From the NCBI RefSeq assembly GCF_008704715.1, contig NZ_CP023689.1, positions 9,796,001 through 9,860,000 of the forward strand: a DNA stretch of 64,000 nucleotides, read 5' to 3'. A program made the position numbers and the translations under genes. Each line of letters opens with the position of its first letter. Position 1 is the stretch's first letter. Positions 17,623 through 26,683 of this stretch are shown here, one piece after another. The notes beneath the pieces were generated by a model. It made no database searches. It was not told the origin of the DNA and worked only from the letters and a program-made list of their open reading frames with translations. Origin of the DNA: Streptomyces chartreusis. Its GTDB lineage: Bacteria > Actinomycetota > Actinomycetes > Streptomycetales > Streptomycetaceae.

Positions 17623-18725
17623 CACGCCACCCCACGCCCGAGAGGACCTCGGCCATGCCGTGGTCCACCCCTGAGAAGGCCTCGGTCATGCCCTGGAGTC
17701 CCGCCCGCCTACGCCTGCTCATCGCCCTGGTCGTCGGCGACCTCCTCCTGCTGATCGGGGTCTCGGCCACGGACGCTGACCCTGCCGATTCCGCAGCGCG
17801 CGGCGCCCGGGTCACCGCGGAGAAGAAGGTGGGCGAGCGCCTGGTCGACCTGACGGTCGACTCACCGGCCCTCGGCCGCGCCGCCACGGTCCGGTTGCTG
17901 ACCCCGGACGGCTGGCAGGATCGACAGCCGGGCGAGAGCTGGCCGACGCTCTACCTGCTGGTCGGAGGCGACGGCAACCACAAAGCCTGGACCGAGGACT
18001 ACGACGCCCGCCTGCGCGAGCTGCCGCAACTGCGGAACGTGCTGGTCGTGATGCCGGAGATGCCGCTGTTCGGCTTCTACACCGACTGGTTCAACGGCGG
18101 CCGGGGCGGCCCGCCGGCCGTCGAGACCTTCCACCTCGAAGAAGTACGCCCACTCCTTGAGCGACACTACGGAGCCGGCACCCGTCGTGCGGCCGCGGGG
18201 GAGTCTCAAGGCGGATTCGGCGCCCTCTCCTACTCCGCGCGCCACCCGGGGATGTTCCGCGCCGCCGCGAGCTACAGCGGCTTCGTGCACCCGAGCCGGC
18301 ATCCGCACGCGATCCGGGCCGCGATGACCTACCTCGGACTGGACTGGAAGGCCGTATGGGGCGACCCGGTCGCACAGCGGGCCAACTGGCACGCCCACGA
18401 CCCCTACTACCTCGCCGACCGGCTCCGCACCACACCCGTGTACCTCGCCGGCGGCGACGGCACGCTCGGCGCCCTGGACCCGCCGGGCACGGAACCGGAC
18501 CCGGAGATCCCGGGCCTGGAGGACCCGGCCGACCCGTTCCCGAAGGACGTCATCTCCCCGACCGAGACGATCATGGCACGCGAGTCGCGAGCCCTGGCCA
18601 TCCGCCTGACCGCACTCGGCACGCCCCTGACGACGCACTTCTACGCGGGCACGCACTCACCGCCGTACTGGGCCCGTGAGTTCCGGCGCTCGCTGCCGAT
18701 GCTGTTGCGCGCCTTGGAGGCGTGA
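17619..18725 (+). CDS. Exported alpha/beta-hydrolase esterase (antigen 85/esterase D type)
   Basis: A 368-residue protein with one N-terminal membrane/signal segment (LRLLIALVVGDLLLLIGVSA, about 30-50) and an esterase domain. The nucleophile elbow AAAGESQGGFGALSYS resembles the mycolyltransferase/esterase D family (G-x-S-x-G as GESQG). The WPTLYLLVGGDGN oxyanion region and the ending HFYAGTHSPPYW supply the acid and histidine area. The first 30 residues contain a short duplication (SAMPWS.PEKASVMPWSP), so the true start could be the internal ATG at codon 13 or 24. It overlaps the permease stop by 4 bases and so belongs to the exporter operon. Confidence 0.85.
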   Translation: MTRHPTPERTSAMPWSTPEKASVMPWSPARLRLLIALVVGDLLLLIGVSATDADPADSAARGARVTAEKKVGERLVDLTVDSPALGRAATVRLLTPDGWQDRQPGESWPTLYLLVGGDGNHKAWTEDYDARLRELPQLRNVLVVMPEMPLFGFYTDWFNGGRGGPPAVETFHLEEVRPLLERHYGAGTRRAAAGESQGGFGALSYSARHPGMFRAAASYSGFVHPSRHPHAIRAAMTYLGLDWKAVWGDPVAQRANWHAHDPYYLADRLRTTPVYLAGGDGTLGALDPPGTEPDPEIPGLEDPADPFPKDVISPTETIMARESRALAIRLTALGTPLTTHFYAGTHSPPYWAREFRRSLPMLLRALEA

Positions 18726-18752
18726 TGCCCGTGTTCCCACGGTCGCCCAACG

Positions 18753-18786
18753 CGGGGCCCCGCCGGTCCGAACCGGCGGGGCCCCG
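18753..18786. terminator. Strong bidirectional terminator
   Basis: A perfect 15-bp stem: CGGGGCCCCGCCGGT (18753-18767), loop CCGA, and its complement at 18772-18786. It lies between the convergent esterase and CBM3-GH16 genes. Confidence 0.9.
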
Positions 18787-18795
18787 TGCCGTGTG

Positions 18796-20229
18796 CTAGC
18801 TGCTGGGCACCTTGTCCTCGAACGTGGTGCCGGCCGTGCGGTAGGCGCTGATCTTCGCGGCGACCTGGGCCGGGGTCAGGACCTGGTCCTTGACGTGGAG
18901 GACGTAGTCGACCTGTTCGTCGTAGGACCGTGCGGTGGTGCTGGTCTGGCCCGCGAGGTCGATCAGCCACTGGTTGAAGTTGATCGACATGGGGCGCTCG
19001 GGCAGGTAGGCGGCGTCATGGGTGCCGAAGAGCTGACCGTCGACGTAGTACTTGATGCTGCTGTTGTCGATGGTGAGCACCAGGTCGTGCCAGCCCGCGT
19101 AGCTCTGCCGGGACTCGGTGTGCTGGTTGACGGCCTGCCAGGGGTCGGGGTTGTAGGTCTCCCAGGATGTCGTGTAGAGGATGTTGGCCGGCTCGCCCCA
19201 GCCGCCGTTGGGCAGGTACTCGAAGTCGTACTCCGCGTAGTCGTCGGCCATGGGCGCCTTGAGGTCGTTGATGGTGAAGAACGTCTGGACGAGGTGGTCG
19301 CCGTCGGGCCCCGACAGAGGCGTGTCGGCGAACTTGACCCGGGCGGCGTAGGTGCCGTTCTTGAACTTCGTCGCCTTGGTGAGGACTTCGGTGTGCTTGG
19401 TGCTCTCGGCCGTGCCGGCGGTCGAGGTCCGCAGGTTCATGATCGAGTTGCCGCCGGAGCCGGCGAATGTGACGTTCTCGGGGGCCCATGTGGCGCCGGG
19501 CACCCCCGGTCCGCCGGAGTTGGCTCGCACGTTCCAGCCGTTCGCCGAGATCTTCGGGTCGCTGTAGCTGGTGTAGTTGAAGTCGTCGAACAGGCTCTGT
19601 CCGCCCGCCGGAGGATCGGTGGGCGGGTCGGTGGGGGGATCCGTCGGGTCGTTGCCCGCGGGGGCCGTCCCCCAGACCGTGCTGCCGGACACCTGGGCGG
19701 TGACCTTCGACCAGTCCGCGTACGACGTCTGCGACGGGCCGAAGGAGTAGTCGTCGCCCTGGTTGAGCGTCTGCCAGTCCGCCCGGTGGAAGCGCAGCTG
19801 CATGTCTCCGGTGTCGGCGCCGGGAGCGAGGGTGCCCGCCCCGGCGGTGAAGCCGATGTCCAGGTAACGGTCCGCGGTGGCGGTGGGATTGGCCAGGGTG
19901 CCGAAGGTGCCGGTGATGTTGGCGCAGCCCTTGACCGCCCAGGAGCAGGCGAAGCGGTAGGCGGTGCCGGCCGAGTCGGCCTTGAAGTAGTAGCGCACCT
20001 TGACGGAGCTGAGCGGCAGGGTGCTGGAGCCGGTGTTCCGGACCTTCAGCCACGGTTCGGCCTGGTCCGCGGTGACGCCGGTGGCGCTGGTCCGGTACTG
20101 GACCGTCACGTCGTCGGTCGCGGCGCTGGCGGTGCCGGTCAGGGCGGTGAGGCCGACGGTGCCCGTGGCCATGGCCACGGAGGCGGCCGCGGCGATACGC
20201 AGCCTGCTCGGAGCGGTTCGGGACTTCAT
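18796..20229 (-). CDS. Secreted CBM3-GH16 protein
   Basis: A 477-residue exported protein. A signal peptide (cleavage near GTASA-A, residue 36) is followed by a family 3 cellulose-binding module (about 40-188; VTVQYRTS, WLKVRNTG, LPLSSVKVRYYF, GDMQLRFHRADW). A Thr/Pro linker of DPPT repeats (192-208) leads to a GH16-like jelly roll (212-477). The GH16 catalytic signature E-x-D-x-E is intact as E333, D335, E337 in YAEYDFEYLP. This predicts an endo-beta-glucanase-like hydrolase or transglycosylase anchored to cellulose or chitin. GAAGGA precedes the ATG. It lies 46 bp after the GH20 gene on the same strand, so it may be part of the same regulon. Confidence 0.88.
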   Translation of the reverse strand: MKSRTAPSRLRIAAAASVAMATGTVGLTALTGTASAATDDVTVQYRTSATGVTADQAEPWLKVRNTGSSTLPLSSVKVRYYFKADSAGTAYRFACSWAVKGCANITGTFGTLANPTATADRYLDIGFTAGAGTLAPGADTGDMQLRFHRADWQTLNQGDDYSFGPSQTSYADWSKVTAQVSGSTVWGTAPAGNDPTDPPTDPPTDPPAGGQSLFDDFNYTSYSDPKISANGWNVRANSGGPGVPGATWAPENVTFAGSGGNSIMNLRTSTAGTAESTKHTEVLTKATKFKNGTYAARVKFADTPLSGPDGDHLVQTFFTINDLKAPMADDYAEYDFEYLPNGGWGEPANILYTTSWETYNPDPWQAVNQHTESRQSYAGWHDLVLTIDNSSIKYYVDGQLFGTHDAAYLPERPMSINFNQWLIDLAGQTSTTARSYDEQVDYVLHVKDQVLTPAQVAAKISAYRTAGTTFEDKVPSS

Positions 20230-20275
20230 GCGATTCCTTCCAACACGGGATGTGGGGTTCGTCGTGCTTGGGGGA

Positions 20276-21808
20276 TCAGGGGTGGCGGCTGACCTCGAGG
20301 GCGTCGAGGCGCGGGACGTGCCGGTCCAGGCGGGAGCGGAAGTCCGTCCACTGCGTGGGGCCGCACCACGCGAGGTCCGCCAGGGCGGACAGACGGGGAA
20401 AGGTGAGGTATTCGAGGCGGTCCGGGGTCGCGGCGTACTCGGTCCACAGCTGGGCCTGCGTGCCCAGGACGCGGGCGGCGGCCTCGGGGGACGCCCCTTC
20501 GGGGACGGGATCGTGGGCGTGTACGCCGCGCAGTGCCACGACGGCTCCGGGTTGCGCCGGGTGTTCCTGGGGGCCGGCGCTCTGCGGGTAGTCGAAGTAG
20601 GTGGCGCGGTGGTGGGAGTTGATGACGTCGTGGCCGCGTTCGGCGGCGGCAAGGGCATGCGCGGGGTCGCGCCAGGCCATCACGGTGAAGTCGTCGGGGA
20701 GTTCGGTGCCGGTTTCGGCCCAGCCGACCGGGCGTCGTCCGTTTCGGGTGAGGAATGCTCCGACGCGGCCGAGGAACCAGCCGTGCAGTGCGGCAGGACT
20801 GCTCAGTCCCGATTCCCGGGCGCGCGCTCTGGCTTCCGGGCTCTCCTCCCACTCGACGGTGGGGCATTCGTCCCCGCCGATGTGGATGTAGGGGGAGGGG
20901 AAGACGTCCATGACCTCTTCCAGCACGGTGCGGCAGAAGTCGAAGACGTCCTCGTGAACCCCGAGGAGGTTGTCGCAGACTCCCCACCTGGTCCACACGT
21001 CCAGCACCCGGTCGGGTCGGTTGCCGAGGTGCGGATATGCGGCCAGGGCTGCGCGGACGTGGCCCGGCATTTCGATCTCGGGCATCACGGTGATGCCTCG
21101 CGCTGCCGCGTACCGCACCAGGTCGGCCAACTCGGCGTGGGTGTAGGCGCCGCCGTGCGGCACGCCGTCGTGGTCGTCGCTGCCGGCGCGGATCATGGAC
21201 TGGGCGCGGTGGGAGCCGATCTCGGTGAGCTTGGGGAAGGCCGCGACCGGCATGCGCCAGCCCTGGTCGTCGGTCAGATGCAGATGGAAGACGTTGATCT
21301 TGTGCAGGGCCAGGAGATCGACGTAGCGGCGCAGGTACGACACCGGCTGGAAGTGCCGGGCCACGTCGAGCATGGCTCCGCGCCAGGGGTGCCGGGGGAC
21401 GTCTGTGATCTCCACGCAGGGCAGTGACCAGCGCACCCCGCGCTGCGGTGACGCCGCCAGGGCCTGCGGGGGCAGGAGCTGACGGATCGTCTGCACGCCC
21501 CGCAGCAGGCCGGTGGTCTGTGCGGCGCGCAGCAGCACGGAGTGCGGTCCGACCGTCAGCCCGTATCCCTCGCTGCCGAGTCCGGTCAGGGCCGGGTCGA
21601 GGGCCAGGACGACGGCCGCGTCCTCGGCGGAGCGCAGCGGCAGGCCGGTGGCGGGGGCGAGCAGGGTGCGCAGCAGCTGGGCGGCGGGTTCGGCACCGCT
21701 GCTGATGCGCAGGCAGGTGTCGGGGCCGAGGGTGAAGTGGCCGGCTCTGGCATGGGCCTTGGTGGGGCGGGGGAGCAGGGAGAAGGTCACCGGCGGGGGT
21801 GCGGGCAC
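20276..21808 (-). CDS. Beta-N-acetylhexosaminidase, GH20 (DasD-like)
   Basis: A 510-residue GH20 enzyme. An N-terminal alpha/beta domain (GH20b, about 1-135) precedes the TIM barrel with RGAMLDVARHF, HLHLTDDQGWR, and the catalytic pair D313-E314 in YIHIGGDECP. There is no signal peptide, so it acts on imported chito-oligosaccharides in the cytoplasm, releasing GlcNAc by substrate-assisted catalysis. The GTG start has GGAG 6-7 bases upstream. It follows the two permease genes by 97 bp, the same order as dasABC-dasD in S. coelicolor; the GntR and binding protein differ enough that this is likely a paralogous das-like locus. Confidence 0.9.
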   Translation of the reverse strand: MPAPPPVTFSLLPRPTKAHARAGHFTLGPDTCLRISSGAEPAAQLLRTLLAPATGLPLRSAEDAAVVLALDPALTGLGSEGYGLTVGPHSVLLRAAQTTGLLRGVQTIRQLLPPQALAASPQRGVRWSLPCVEITDVPRHPWRGAMLDVARHFQPVSYLRRYVDLLALHKINVFHLHLTDDQGWRMPVAAFPKLTEIGSHRAQSMIRAGSDDHDGVPHGGAYTHAELADLVRYAAARGITVMPEIEMPGHVRAALAAYPHLGNRPDRVLDVWTRWGVCDNLLGVHEDVFDFCRTVLEEVMDVFPSPYIHIGGDECPTVEWEESPEARARARESGLSSPAALHGWFLGRVGAFLTRNGRRPVGWAETGTELPDDFTVMAWRDPAHALAAAERGHDVINSHHRATYFDYPQSAGPQEHPAQPGAVVALRGVHAHDPVPEGASPEAAARVLGTQAQLWTEYAATPDRLEYLTFPRLSALADLAWCGPTQWTDFRSRLDRHVPRLDALEVSRHP

Positions 21809-21905
21809 AGCTGTCTCCGGGGGGTCGGGGTGCGGGACAGGACGTCTCTGGGGGGCGAGTGCAGGTCAGGAGTCTCCGGGGCGGATGCGGGGCCGGACGG
21901 GAGTG

Positions 21906-22769
21906 TCAGCCCTTGATGGCGCCGGCGGCGAAGCCGGCCGTCACATGGCGCTGGAGCAGCAGGAACACGGCCAGCGCGGGGAGGGCGAAGAGCGTGGAGG
22001 CGGCCATGGTGGCGCCCCAGTCCGTGCCGAAGACGTTCTGGAAGGACGACAGCCACACGGGCAGGGTGCGGCTGTCCTGGTGCTTGATGATCAGGAAGTT
22101 GGCATAGGTGAACTCGTTCCAGGCGGTGATGTAGCCGAACAGCGAGGTGGCCATCAGCCCGGGGGCGAGCAGCGGGAACGCGATGTGCCGGAAGGCGCTC
22201 AGCCGCGTACAGCCGTCGACCTGTGCCGCCTCCTCCAGTTCCGGCGGGATGGCGGCGATGAACCCGCGCAGCACCACGATGGTGAACGGCAGCGTCATCA
22301 TGAAGTAGACCAGCGTCAGGGTGGGCAGCCGGTCGAGCATGTCGGTGTCGCGGGAGATGATGTACACCGGGATGATCAGCGCCTCCCAGGGCGCCATCTG
22401 CGCGATGAAGACCATCAGCATGAACTGCCGTCTGCCGCGCCACCGCATCCGCGCCACGGCGAACGACGCACCCAGTGCGACGAGCAGGGAGAGCAGGACG
22501 GCGGCCAGGGTCACGAAGATGCTGTTGCGCCAGAACAGCCCGAACCCGTCGGCGTCGACAGCGGCACGGAAGTGGTCCAACGTCCATGTCCGGGGCAGTA
22601 GTTGGGGACTGTCGGACTGGATGTCCCGGTTGGGCTTGAACGCGGTCGCGACCATCCAGTAGACGGGGAAGAGACACACCACGACGATCACTGCGGCGGC
22701 GATGTGCAGCGGCATGCGCCGAAGCCGCAGGCGTGCCGTGCTCACGGTGACGCCTCGCGGGACGCTCAT
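21906..22769 (-). CDS. Carbohydrate ABC permease, MalG/DasC-like
   Basis: A 287-residue permease with six transmembrane helices, starting with LHIAAAVIVVVCLFPVYWMV. The EAA loop that docks the ATPase is ELEEAAQVDGCTRLSAFRHI followed by FPLLAPG. The ATG at 22769 lies inside the end of the upstream permease gene (4-base overlap). No ATPase is encoded here; a shared MsiK-type ATPase elsewhere would be expected, as in other Streptomyces sugar importers. Confidence 0.92.
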   Translation of the reverse strand: MSVPRGVTVSTARLRLRRMPLHIAAAVIVVVCLFPVYWMVATAFKPNRDIQSDSPQLLPRTWTLDHFRAAVDADGFGLFWRNSIFVTLAAVLLSLLVALGASFAVARMRWRGRRQFMLMVFIAQMAPWEALIIPVYIISRDTDMLDRLPTLTLVYFMMTLPFTIVVLRGFIAAIPPELEEAAQVDGCTRLSAFRHIAFPLLAPGLMATSLFGYITAWNEFTYANFLIIKHQDSRTLPVWLSSFQNVFGTDWGATMAASTLFALPALAVFLLLQRHVTAGFAAGAIKG

Positions 22770-23734
22770 AGGGCCTCGCCCTCCTGGCGGAACATCTGGC
22801 GGAAGTAGAAGACGAGCACGCCGGCCAGCATCAGCACGGTGACCATCGAGGCCGCCGAGCCGAGGTCGTAGCGCTGGCTCGACAGAGCGGTCTGCACGGC
22901 GTAGACGGGCAGGATGGTGGTGGCGTCGCCGGGGCCGCCGTTGGTCATCACCCAGATCTGCACGAACGCCTTGAAGGTCCAGATGACCTCCAGCGAGAAC
23001 ACCAGCATGAAGATCGGCCGGATGATGGGGAACGTGATGGCGCGGAAGATGCGCCGCGCCGAGGCGCCGTCGATGCGTGCCGACTCGTACAGCTCCGTCG
23101 GCACGGTGACCAGCGCCGAGTACAGGGTGATGGCAGCGAACGGCACCGACTGCCAGACGATCAGTACGACCAGGATCGTGAAGGCGGCCGTACCGTGGGC
23201 GAACCAGGGATAGCGGTCGAAGGACGTGAACCCCAGCTGCTGCAAGGCCCAGTTGACGATGCCGAACTCCGAGTGGAACAGCCACTGGAAGACCGTCGTG
23301 GCGGCGATCACCGGCATGGCCCAGGTCAGTACGAGCGCACTGAGCACGGCGATACGGCCCACCCGGCCCAGCCGCTCGATCACCAGGGCGACCAGGGTGG
23401 CGAGCAGCATGATCAGGCTGACGTTCACGGCCATGAAGAGGAACGTGCGGCGTACGACCTGCCAGAACTGGGCGTCCGTGAGCAGCGTCTCGTAGTTCCG
23501 CAGACCCACGAACCGGGCGTCGCCCTGGATGAGTTGACGCAGCTGGAAGTCCTGGAGCGAAATCAGCACCGTGCGGACCAGGGGGTACGCCAGCAGATAC
23601 AGCATGCCCAGGATCGCCGGGGCGATCAGCAGATAGGGCCAGACTCCGCTACCGACGGGCCCGCCCCCGCCCCCGCGGCCCGGCCGGGGGAGCGGGGCGG
23701 CGGGTGGCGCGTCGGCTTCACGGACTACCGTCAC
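22766..23734 (-). CDS. Carbohydrate ABC permease, MalF/DasB-like
   Basis: A 322-residue permease with six transmembrane helices. The EAA loop is ELYESARIDGASARRIFRAI followed by TFPIIRP, and the MalF-type NGGPGDATTILPVYAVQ motif follows. The GTG at 23734 has AGGAGAGGA upstream and removes an implausible arginine-rich extension. The poly-glycine stretch near residue 25 is natural for this frame. It partners the DasC-like permease and the lipoprotein. Confidence 0.92.
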   Translation of the reverse strand: MTVVREADAPPAAPLPRPGRGGGGGPVGSGVWPYLLIAPAILGMLYLLAYPLVRTVLISLQDFQLRQLIQGDARFVGLRNYETLLTDAQFWQVVRRTFLFMAVNVSLIMLLATLVALVIERLGRVGRIAVLSALVLTWAMPVIAATTVFQWLFHSEFGIVNWALQQLGFTSFDRYPWFAHGTAAFTILVVLIVWQSVPFAAITLYSALVTVPTELYESARIDGASARRIFRAITFPIIRPIFMLVFSLEVIWTFKAFVQIWVMTNGGPGDATTILPVYAVQTALSSQRYDLGSAASMVTVLMLAGVLVFYFRQMFRQEGEAL

Positions 23735-23860
23735 GATGTCCTCTCCTCTCGGTGTACGGCGCGCACGGGTCGCTGCGTGCTGTGCGGCACGGTCGCGAGC
23801 GCACTGTTCGCTTCGTGCTGTGTGCGACACGGGCGCGCCGGACGCGACGTCGACGACGGC

Positions 23861-25129
23861 TCAGGACCCTGACGCCATGGCCGCGGTGATCGACGCGGAC
23901 GCCTTCTCGGCCTCGGCCTGGGCATCCGCGCCGGCGAGCACGGCGGTCATGTAGTCCTTGATGGGGTTCTTCGCCTCTACGGCGGCCCAGCCGGGAGTGT
24001 TGGGCGTCGCCCTGCCGACGGCGGCACCCACGGCCATCGCGGAGGCACCCGGGTCGGCGGCGACCGCGTCGGCCAGGGTCGTCTTGTTCGGCACGTAGCT
24101 CATGGCGGCGGCGAGCTTGCGCTGCCAGTCGTCGCCGGTGAGTTCCTTGATGAACGTGAAAGCGGCGTCCGGCTTGCCCGACGCCGCCGGGATGACGAGG
24201 TCGGAACCGCCGATGAACACCGAGCCGGGCCGTTCGGCGGTCTTGCCGGGGATCGGGAAGAAGCCGAGCTTGCCCTTGAGGTCGGGATTGCTCGCTACGA
24301 CGACATTGGCGCCGCCGGGCGTCGAAATGACCTGCGCCACCTGCCCCTTGGCCATCACCTCGGCCTGCGGCGGCTGCGCCTCGTCGGCGTCCTTGGGGCC
24401 TTCACCGAGAGCCTGGAGCCGCTCGTAGAACTCCATCCCGCGTACGGCCTCCGGGCTGTCGAGCGCGCCCTTCCAGCTGTCGCCCGACCCCGTGGCGAGG
24501 TCGCCGCCCTCGTCCCAGATGAACCCGGCCAGCGCGTACCACATCTGCCCCGGCAGGTAGATGCCCTGAGTCCCGCCCTTGTTGAGCTTCTCGGTCGCGG
24601 CGATCCACTGATCCCGGGTCTTGATGGCAGCGGCGTCGACACCGGCCTTCTTGAACAGATCGGTCCGGTAGATCACAACGCGGTTGGCCGCGTAGTACGG
24701 GATGCCGTACTGCTTGCCCTCGTACGCCCCCGGCTCGGCGAGCCCCTTGAGCCAGTCGCCGCCCCCGAGCTCGTCGACCTTGTCGCTGAGGTCGAGCAGT
24801 CCGCCGCTCTGCGCGAACTGGGCGACCTGGGTGTTGCCAGTCTCGATGACGTCCGGGGCGTCATTGCTCGCGAGCGCGGCGGTCACCTTCTCGCCGATCC
24901 CGTCCCACTCCTGGATCTGCACCTTCACGTCGATGTCCGGGTGGGCCTTCTCGAAGCCCGCGACGAACTCCTTCTGGAACTGCGCCGAGACGCTGTCGCG
25001 CATCAGCCAGACATCGATCGTCGTCCGGCCGTCGGCCGAATCGCCCGACGACCCCGAATCAGCGCCGCAGCCACTGAGGCCGCCGGCGAGCACCAGCGCG
25101 GAAACACCAGCAAGCATGCGGAGCTTCAC
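23861..25129 (-). CDS. Extracellular solute-binding lipoprotein, amino-sugar type
   Basis: A 422-residue SBP_bac_1 lipoprotein. The lipobox LSGC places the lipidated cysteine near residue 22. The mature domain shows family motifs: TTIDVWLMRDS, FEKAHPDIDVKVQIQEWDG, ALASNDAPDVIETGNTQ, PYYAANRVVIYRTDLFKKAG. The GTG start is preceded by AGGGGTG. Operator sequences lie directly upstream (25159-25188). The ligand is inferred to be a chito-oligosaccharide or other GlcNAc-containing sugar because of the downstream GH20; other oligosaccharides are possible. Confidence 0.9.
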   Translation of the reverse strand: MKLRMLAGVSALVLAGGLSGCGADSGSSGDSADGRTTIDVWLMRDSVSAQFQKEFVAGFEKAHPDIDVKVQIQEWDGIGEKVTAALASNDAPDVIETGNTQVAQFAQSGGLLDLSDKVDELGGGDWLKGLAEPGAYEGKQYGIPYYAANRVVIYRTDLFKKAGVDAAAIKTRDQWIAATEKLNKGGTQGIYLPGQMWYALAGFIWDEGGDLATGSGDSWKGALDSPEAVRGMEFYERLQALGEGPKDADEAQPPQAEVMAKGQVAQVISTPGGANVVVASNPDLKGKLGFFPIPGKTAERPGSVFIGGSDLVIPAASGKPDAAFTFIKELTGDDWQRKLAAAMSYVPNKTTLADAVAADPGASAMAVGAAVGRATPNTPGWAAVEAKNPIKDYMTAVLAGADAQAEAEKASASITAAMASGS

Positions 25130-25158
25130 AGTTCACCCCTGAGAGGAAAACGCCACGC

Positions 25159-25188
25159 CACCTGACCAGTTCGACGACTGGTCAGGTG
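25159..25188. promoter_or_regulatory. GntR operator 1, perfect inverted repeat
   Basis: CACCTGACCAGT (25159-25170), 6-base spacer, ACTGGTCAGGTG (25177-25188): 12-bp perfect arms. It lies 30 bp upstream of the lipoprotein start. The ACTGGTC core matches half of the DasR-responsive consensus. A weaker TTGGTC...GACCAA pair follows at 25197-25223. Confidence 0.8.
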
Positions 25189-25312
25189 ACCTCTTGTTGG
25201 TCGATGAAGGTGGCATAGACCAATCGAGGCGTCAACCCTCCACGCTGGCTTGGGTTTTGGTTGCATGATTCACACGGAACAGTGCCCTGCTGCACGGTTG
25301 ATGGCTACACTC

Positions 25313-25364
25313 CACCTGACCAGTACTCGACCAGTGGTAAGAAGTGGCGAGAGCTGGTCAGGTG
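25313..25364. promoter_or_regulatory. GntR operator 2, split half-sites
   Basis: CACCTGACCAG (25313-25323) and CTGGTCAGGTG (25354-25364) are perfect inverted copies of the operator-1 arms, 30 bp apart, with an additional GACCAGTGGT at 25329-25338 between them. They lie just upstream of the gntR ATG, fitting autoregulation. Confidence 0.7.
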
Positions 25365-25396
25365 AAGTCACGAACGGGTGGGGCGGGAGCAGCAGC

Positions 25397-26239
25397 ATGA
25401 ACGCTGGCGAGTCGGGGACGGTTCTCAAGCGAGAACGCGTCCGGGACCACATCCTCGAACTCATGGAATCGCTCAACCCCGGAGACGCCATCCCGTCCGA
25501 GCGCTCCCTGTGCGCCGCGCTGCACGTGTCCAGGCCGACTCTGCGCGCAGCCGTCGATGAACTGGTCGCCGCGGGACTCCTCGTGCGTGAGCACGGCCGA
25601 GGCATGTTCGTGGCACCGGAGAAGATCACACAGGAACTCGTGTCGGACCATCAGGCCATGGTGGTGCCCCGGGCATCCGGCGCCTGGACGAGCCGCCTGC
25701 TGGAGTTCACCACCATCGCCGCCGGCGCCCGAGTCGGCCGCAAACTGCACCTGTCACCCGCCGCCGACATCATCTACGTCGCGCGGCTACGGCTCGTCGA
25801 CGGCGTCCCCATGGCCATAGAGCATCTGCACATCCCCGCAAGCCTGGTCCCCGCGCTGACCGCGCAGGAACTGGAGGCGGGCGACCTCTACGAGCACCTC
25901 CACGACCGCCACGGGGTCCAGGTCAGCGAAGCCGTCCAGACGATCGAGCCCACCGTCGTCAGCCAGGCCGAGGCCAAGATCCTCGACGTGCCGCACCTGT
26001 CACCGGCGCTCCTCTTCGAACGCCTCACCACCGACACCGACGGACGGGCCGTCGAGTACGTCCACTCGATCTACCGCGGCGACCGCTACCGCATCGTCAC
26101 CCGCCTGACCTTGGGCCTGCCGACGGGCGACGAGCGGACGACCCCGACGGAATCAATCCCGGGCATCCCGCCGGGCGCCTTTCCGCAGCGCGAGGCGGTC
26201 GTGCTCACAGCTCAGGGCGATGTCCACGCCGACCGGTGA
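25397..26239 (+). CDS. GntR/HutC-family regulator, DasR-like
   Basis: A 280-residue regulator. The winged helix (10-75) has IPSERSLCAALHVSRPTLR and the wing GLLVREHGRGMFVAP. The UTRA effector domain (100-255) has VPMAIEHLHIP, QTIEPTVVSQAEAKIL, LFERLTTDTDGRAVEYVHSI and YRGDRYRIVTRLTL. In DasR the UTRA pocket binds GlcN-6-P; similar ligands are likely here. It is divergent from the transporter operon with matching palindromes between them. ATG 25397 begins after GGGAG; the frame open to 25250 crosses the operators and is not used. Confidence 0.9.
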   Translation: MNAGESGTVLKRERVRDHILELMESLNPGDAIPSERSLCAALHVSRPTLRAAVDELVAAGLLVREHGRGMFVAPEKITQELVSDHQAMVVPRASGAWTSRLLEFTTIAAGARVGRKLHLSPAADIIYVARLRLVDGVPMAIEHLHIPASLVPALTAQELEAGDLYEHLHDRHGVQVSEAVQTIEPTVVSQAEAKILDVPHLSPALLFERLTTDTDGRAVEYVHSIYRGDRYRIVTRLTLGLPTGDERTTPTESIPGIPPGAFPQREAVVLTAQGDVHADR

Positions 26240-26258
26240 CGGCAGAGCCCCCGACCCG

Positions 26259-26648
26259 TCAGCGCCCTGCGGCCTCCCACCACGCCAGGTTGGCGGCTGC
26301 CTGGGCGACCGGTTCGATGATCTCCCAGCACTCGGCGACCAGCCCGCCGTCGATCCGCCAAATATCGACGACGACAATCTCGGGTCCACCATCGGGGAGC
26401 CGTCGCCGCGAGTGCAGCACGACGTGATCGCCGTCGGCCAGCAGGTGATGGACCTCGACCTGCATATCGGCGAGCGGGATGAGCGCCGCCTGTACGGCGG
26501 CGAGCCACTCCGCTTTGGTCGAGGACGTCGAGTCCGGCCGGTGATGGACGAAGCCGTCGCTCAGCAACGGTTCGAGCGTCTCGACGCTGCCCGTCTCAAG
26601 AAGTTCCGCCAGTGCCCGCTGAATCATGCTCTTGCTGTCTGTGGTCAT
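26259..26648 (-). CDS. SnoaL/NTF2-like protein
   Basis: A 129-residue single-domain protein of the SnoaL-like/NTF2 fold: MIQRALAELLETGSVETLEPLLSDGFVHHRP, then HHLLADGDHVVLHSRRR and VDIWRIDGGLVAECWEII. These are classic features of the cone-shaped fold used as ester cyclases, isomerases or ligand binders. The activity is unknown. It is divergent from the XRE regulator gene, with a 17-bp palindrome between them, so it is probably that regulator's target. Confidence 0.85.
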   Translation of the reverse strand: MTTDSKSMIQRALAELLETGSVETLEPLLSDGFVHHRPDSTSSTKAEWLAAVQAALIPLADMQVEVHHLLADGDHVVLHSRRRLPDGGPEIVVVDIWRIDGGLVAECWEIIEPVAQAAANLAWWEAAGR

Positions 26649-26683
26649 GGACGCAGTGTTTTCCGTGCCGATGACGAATGTCG

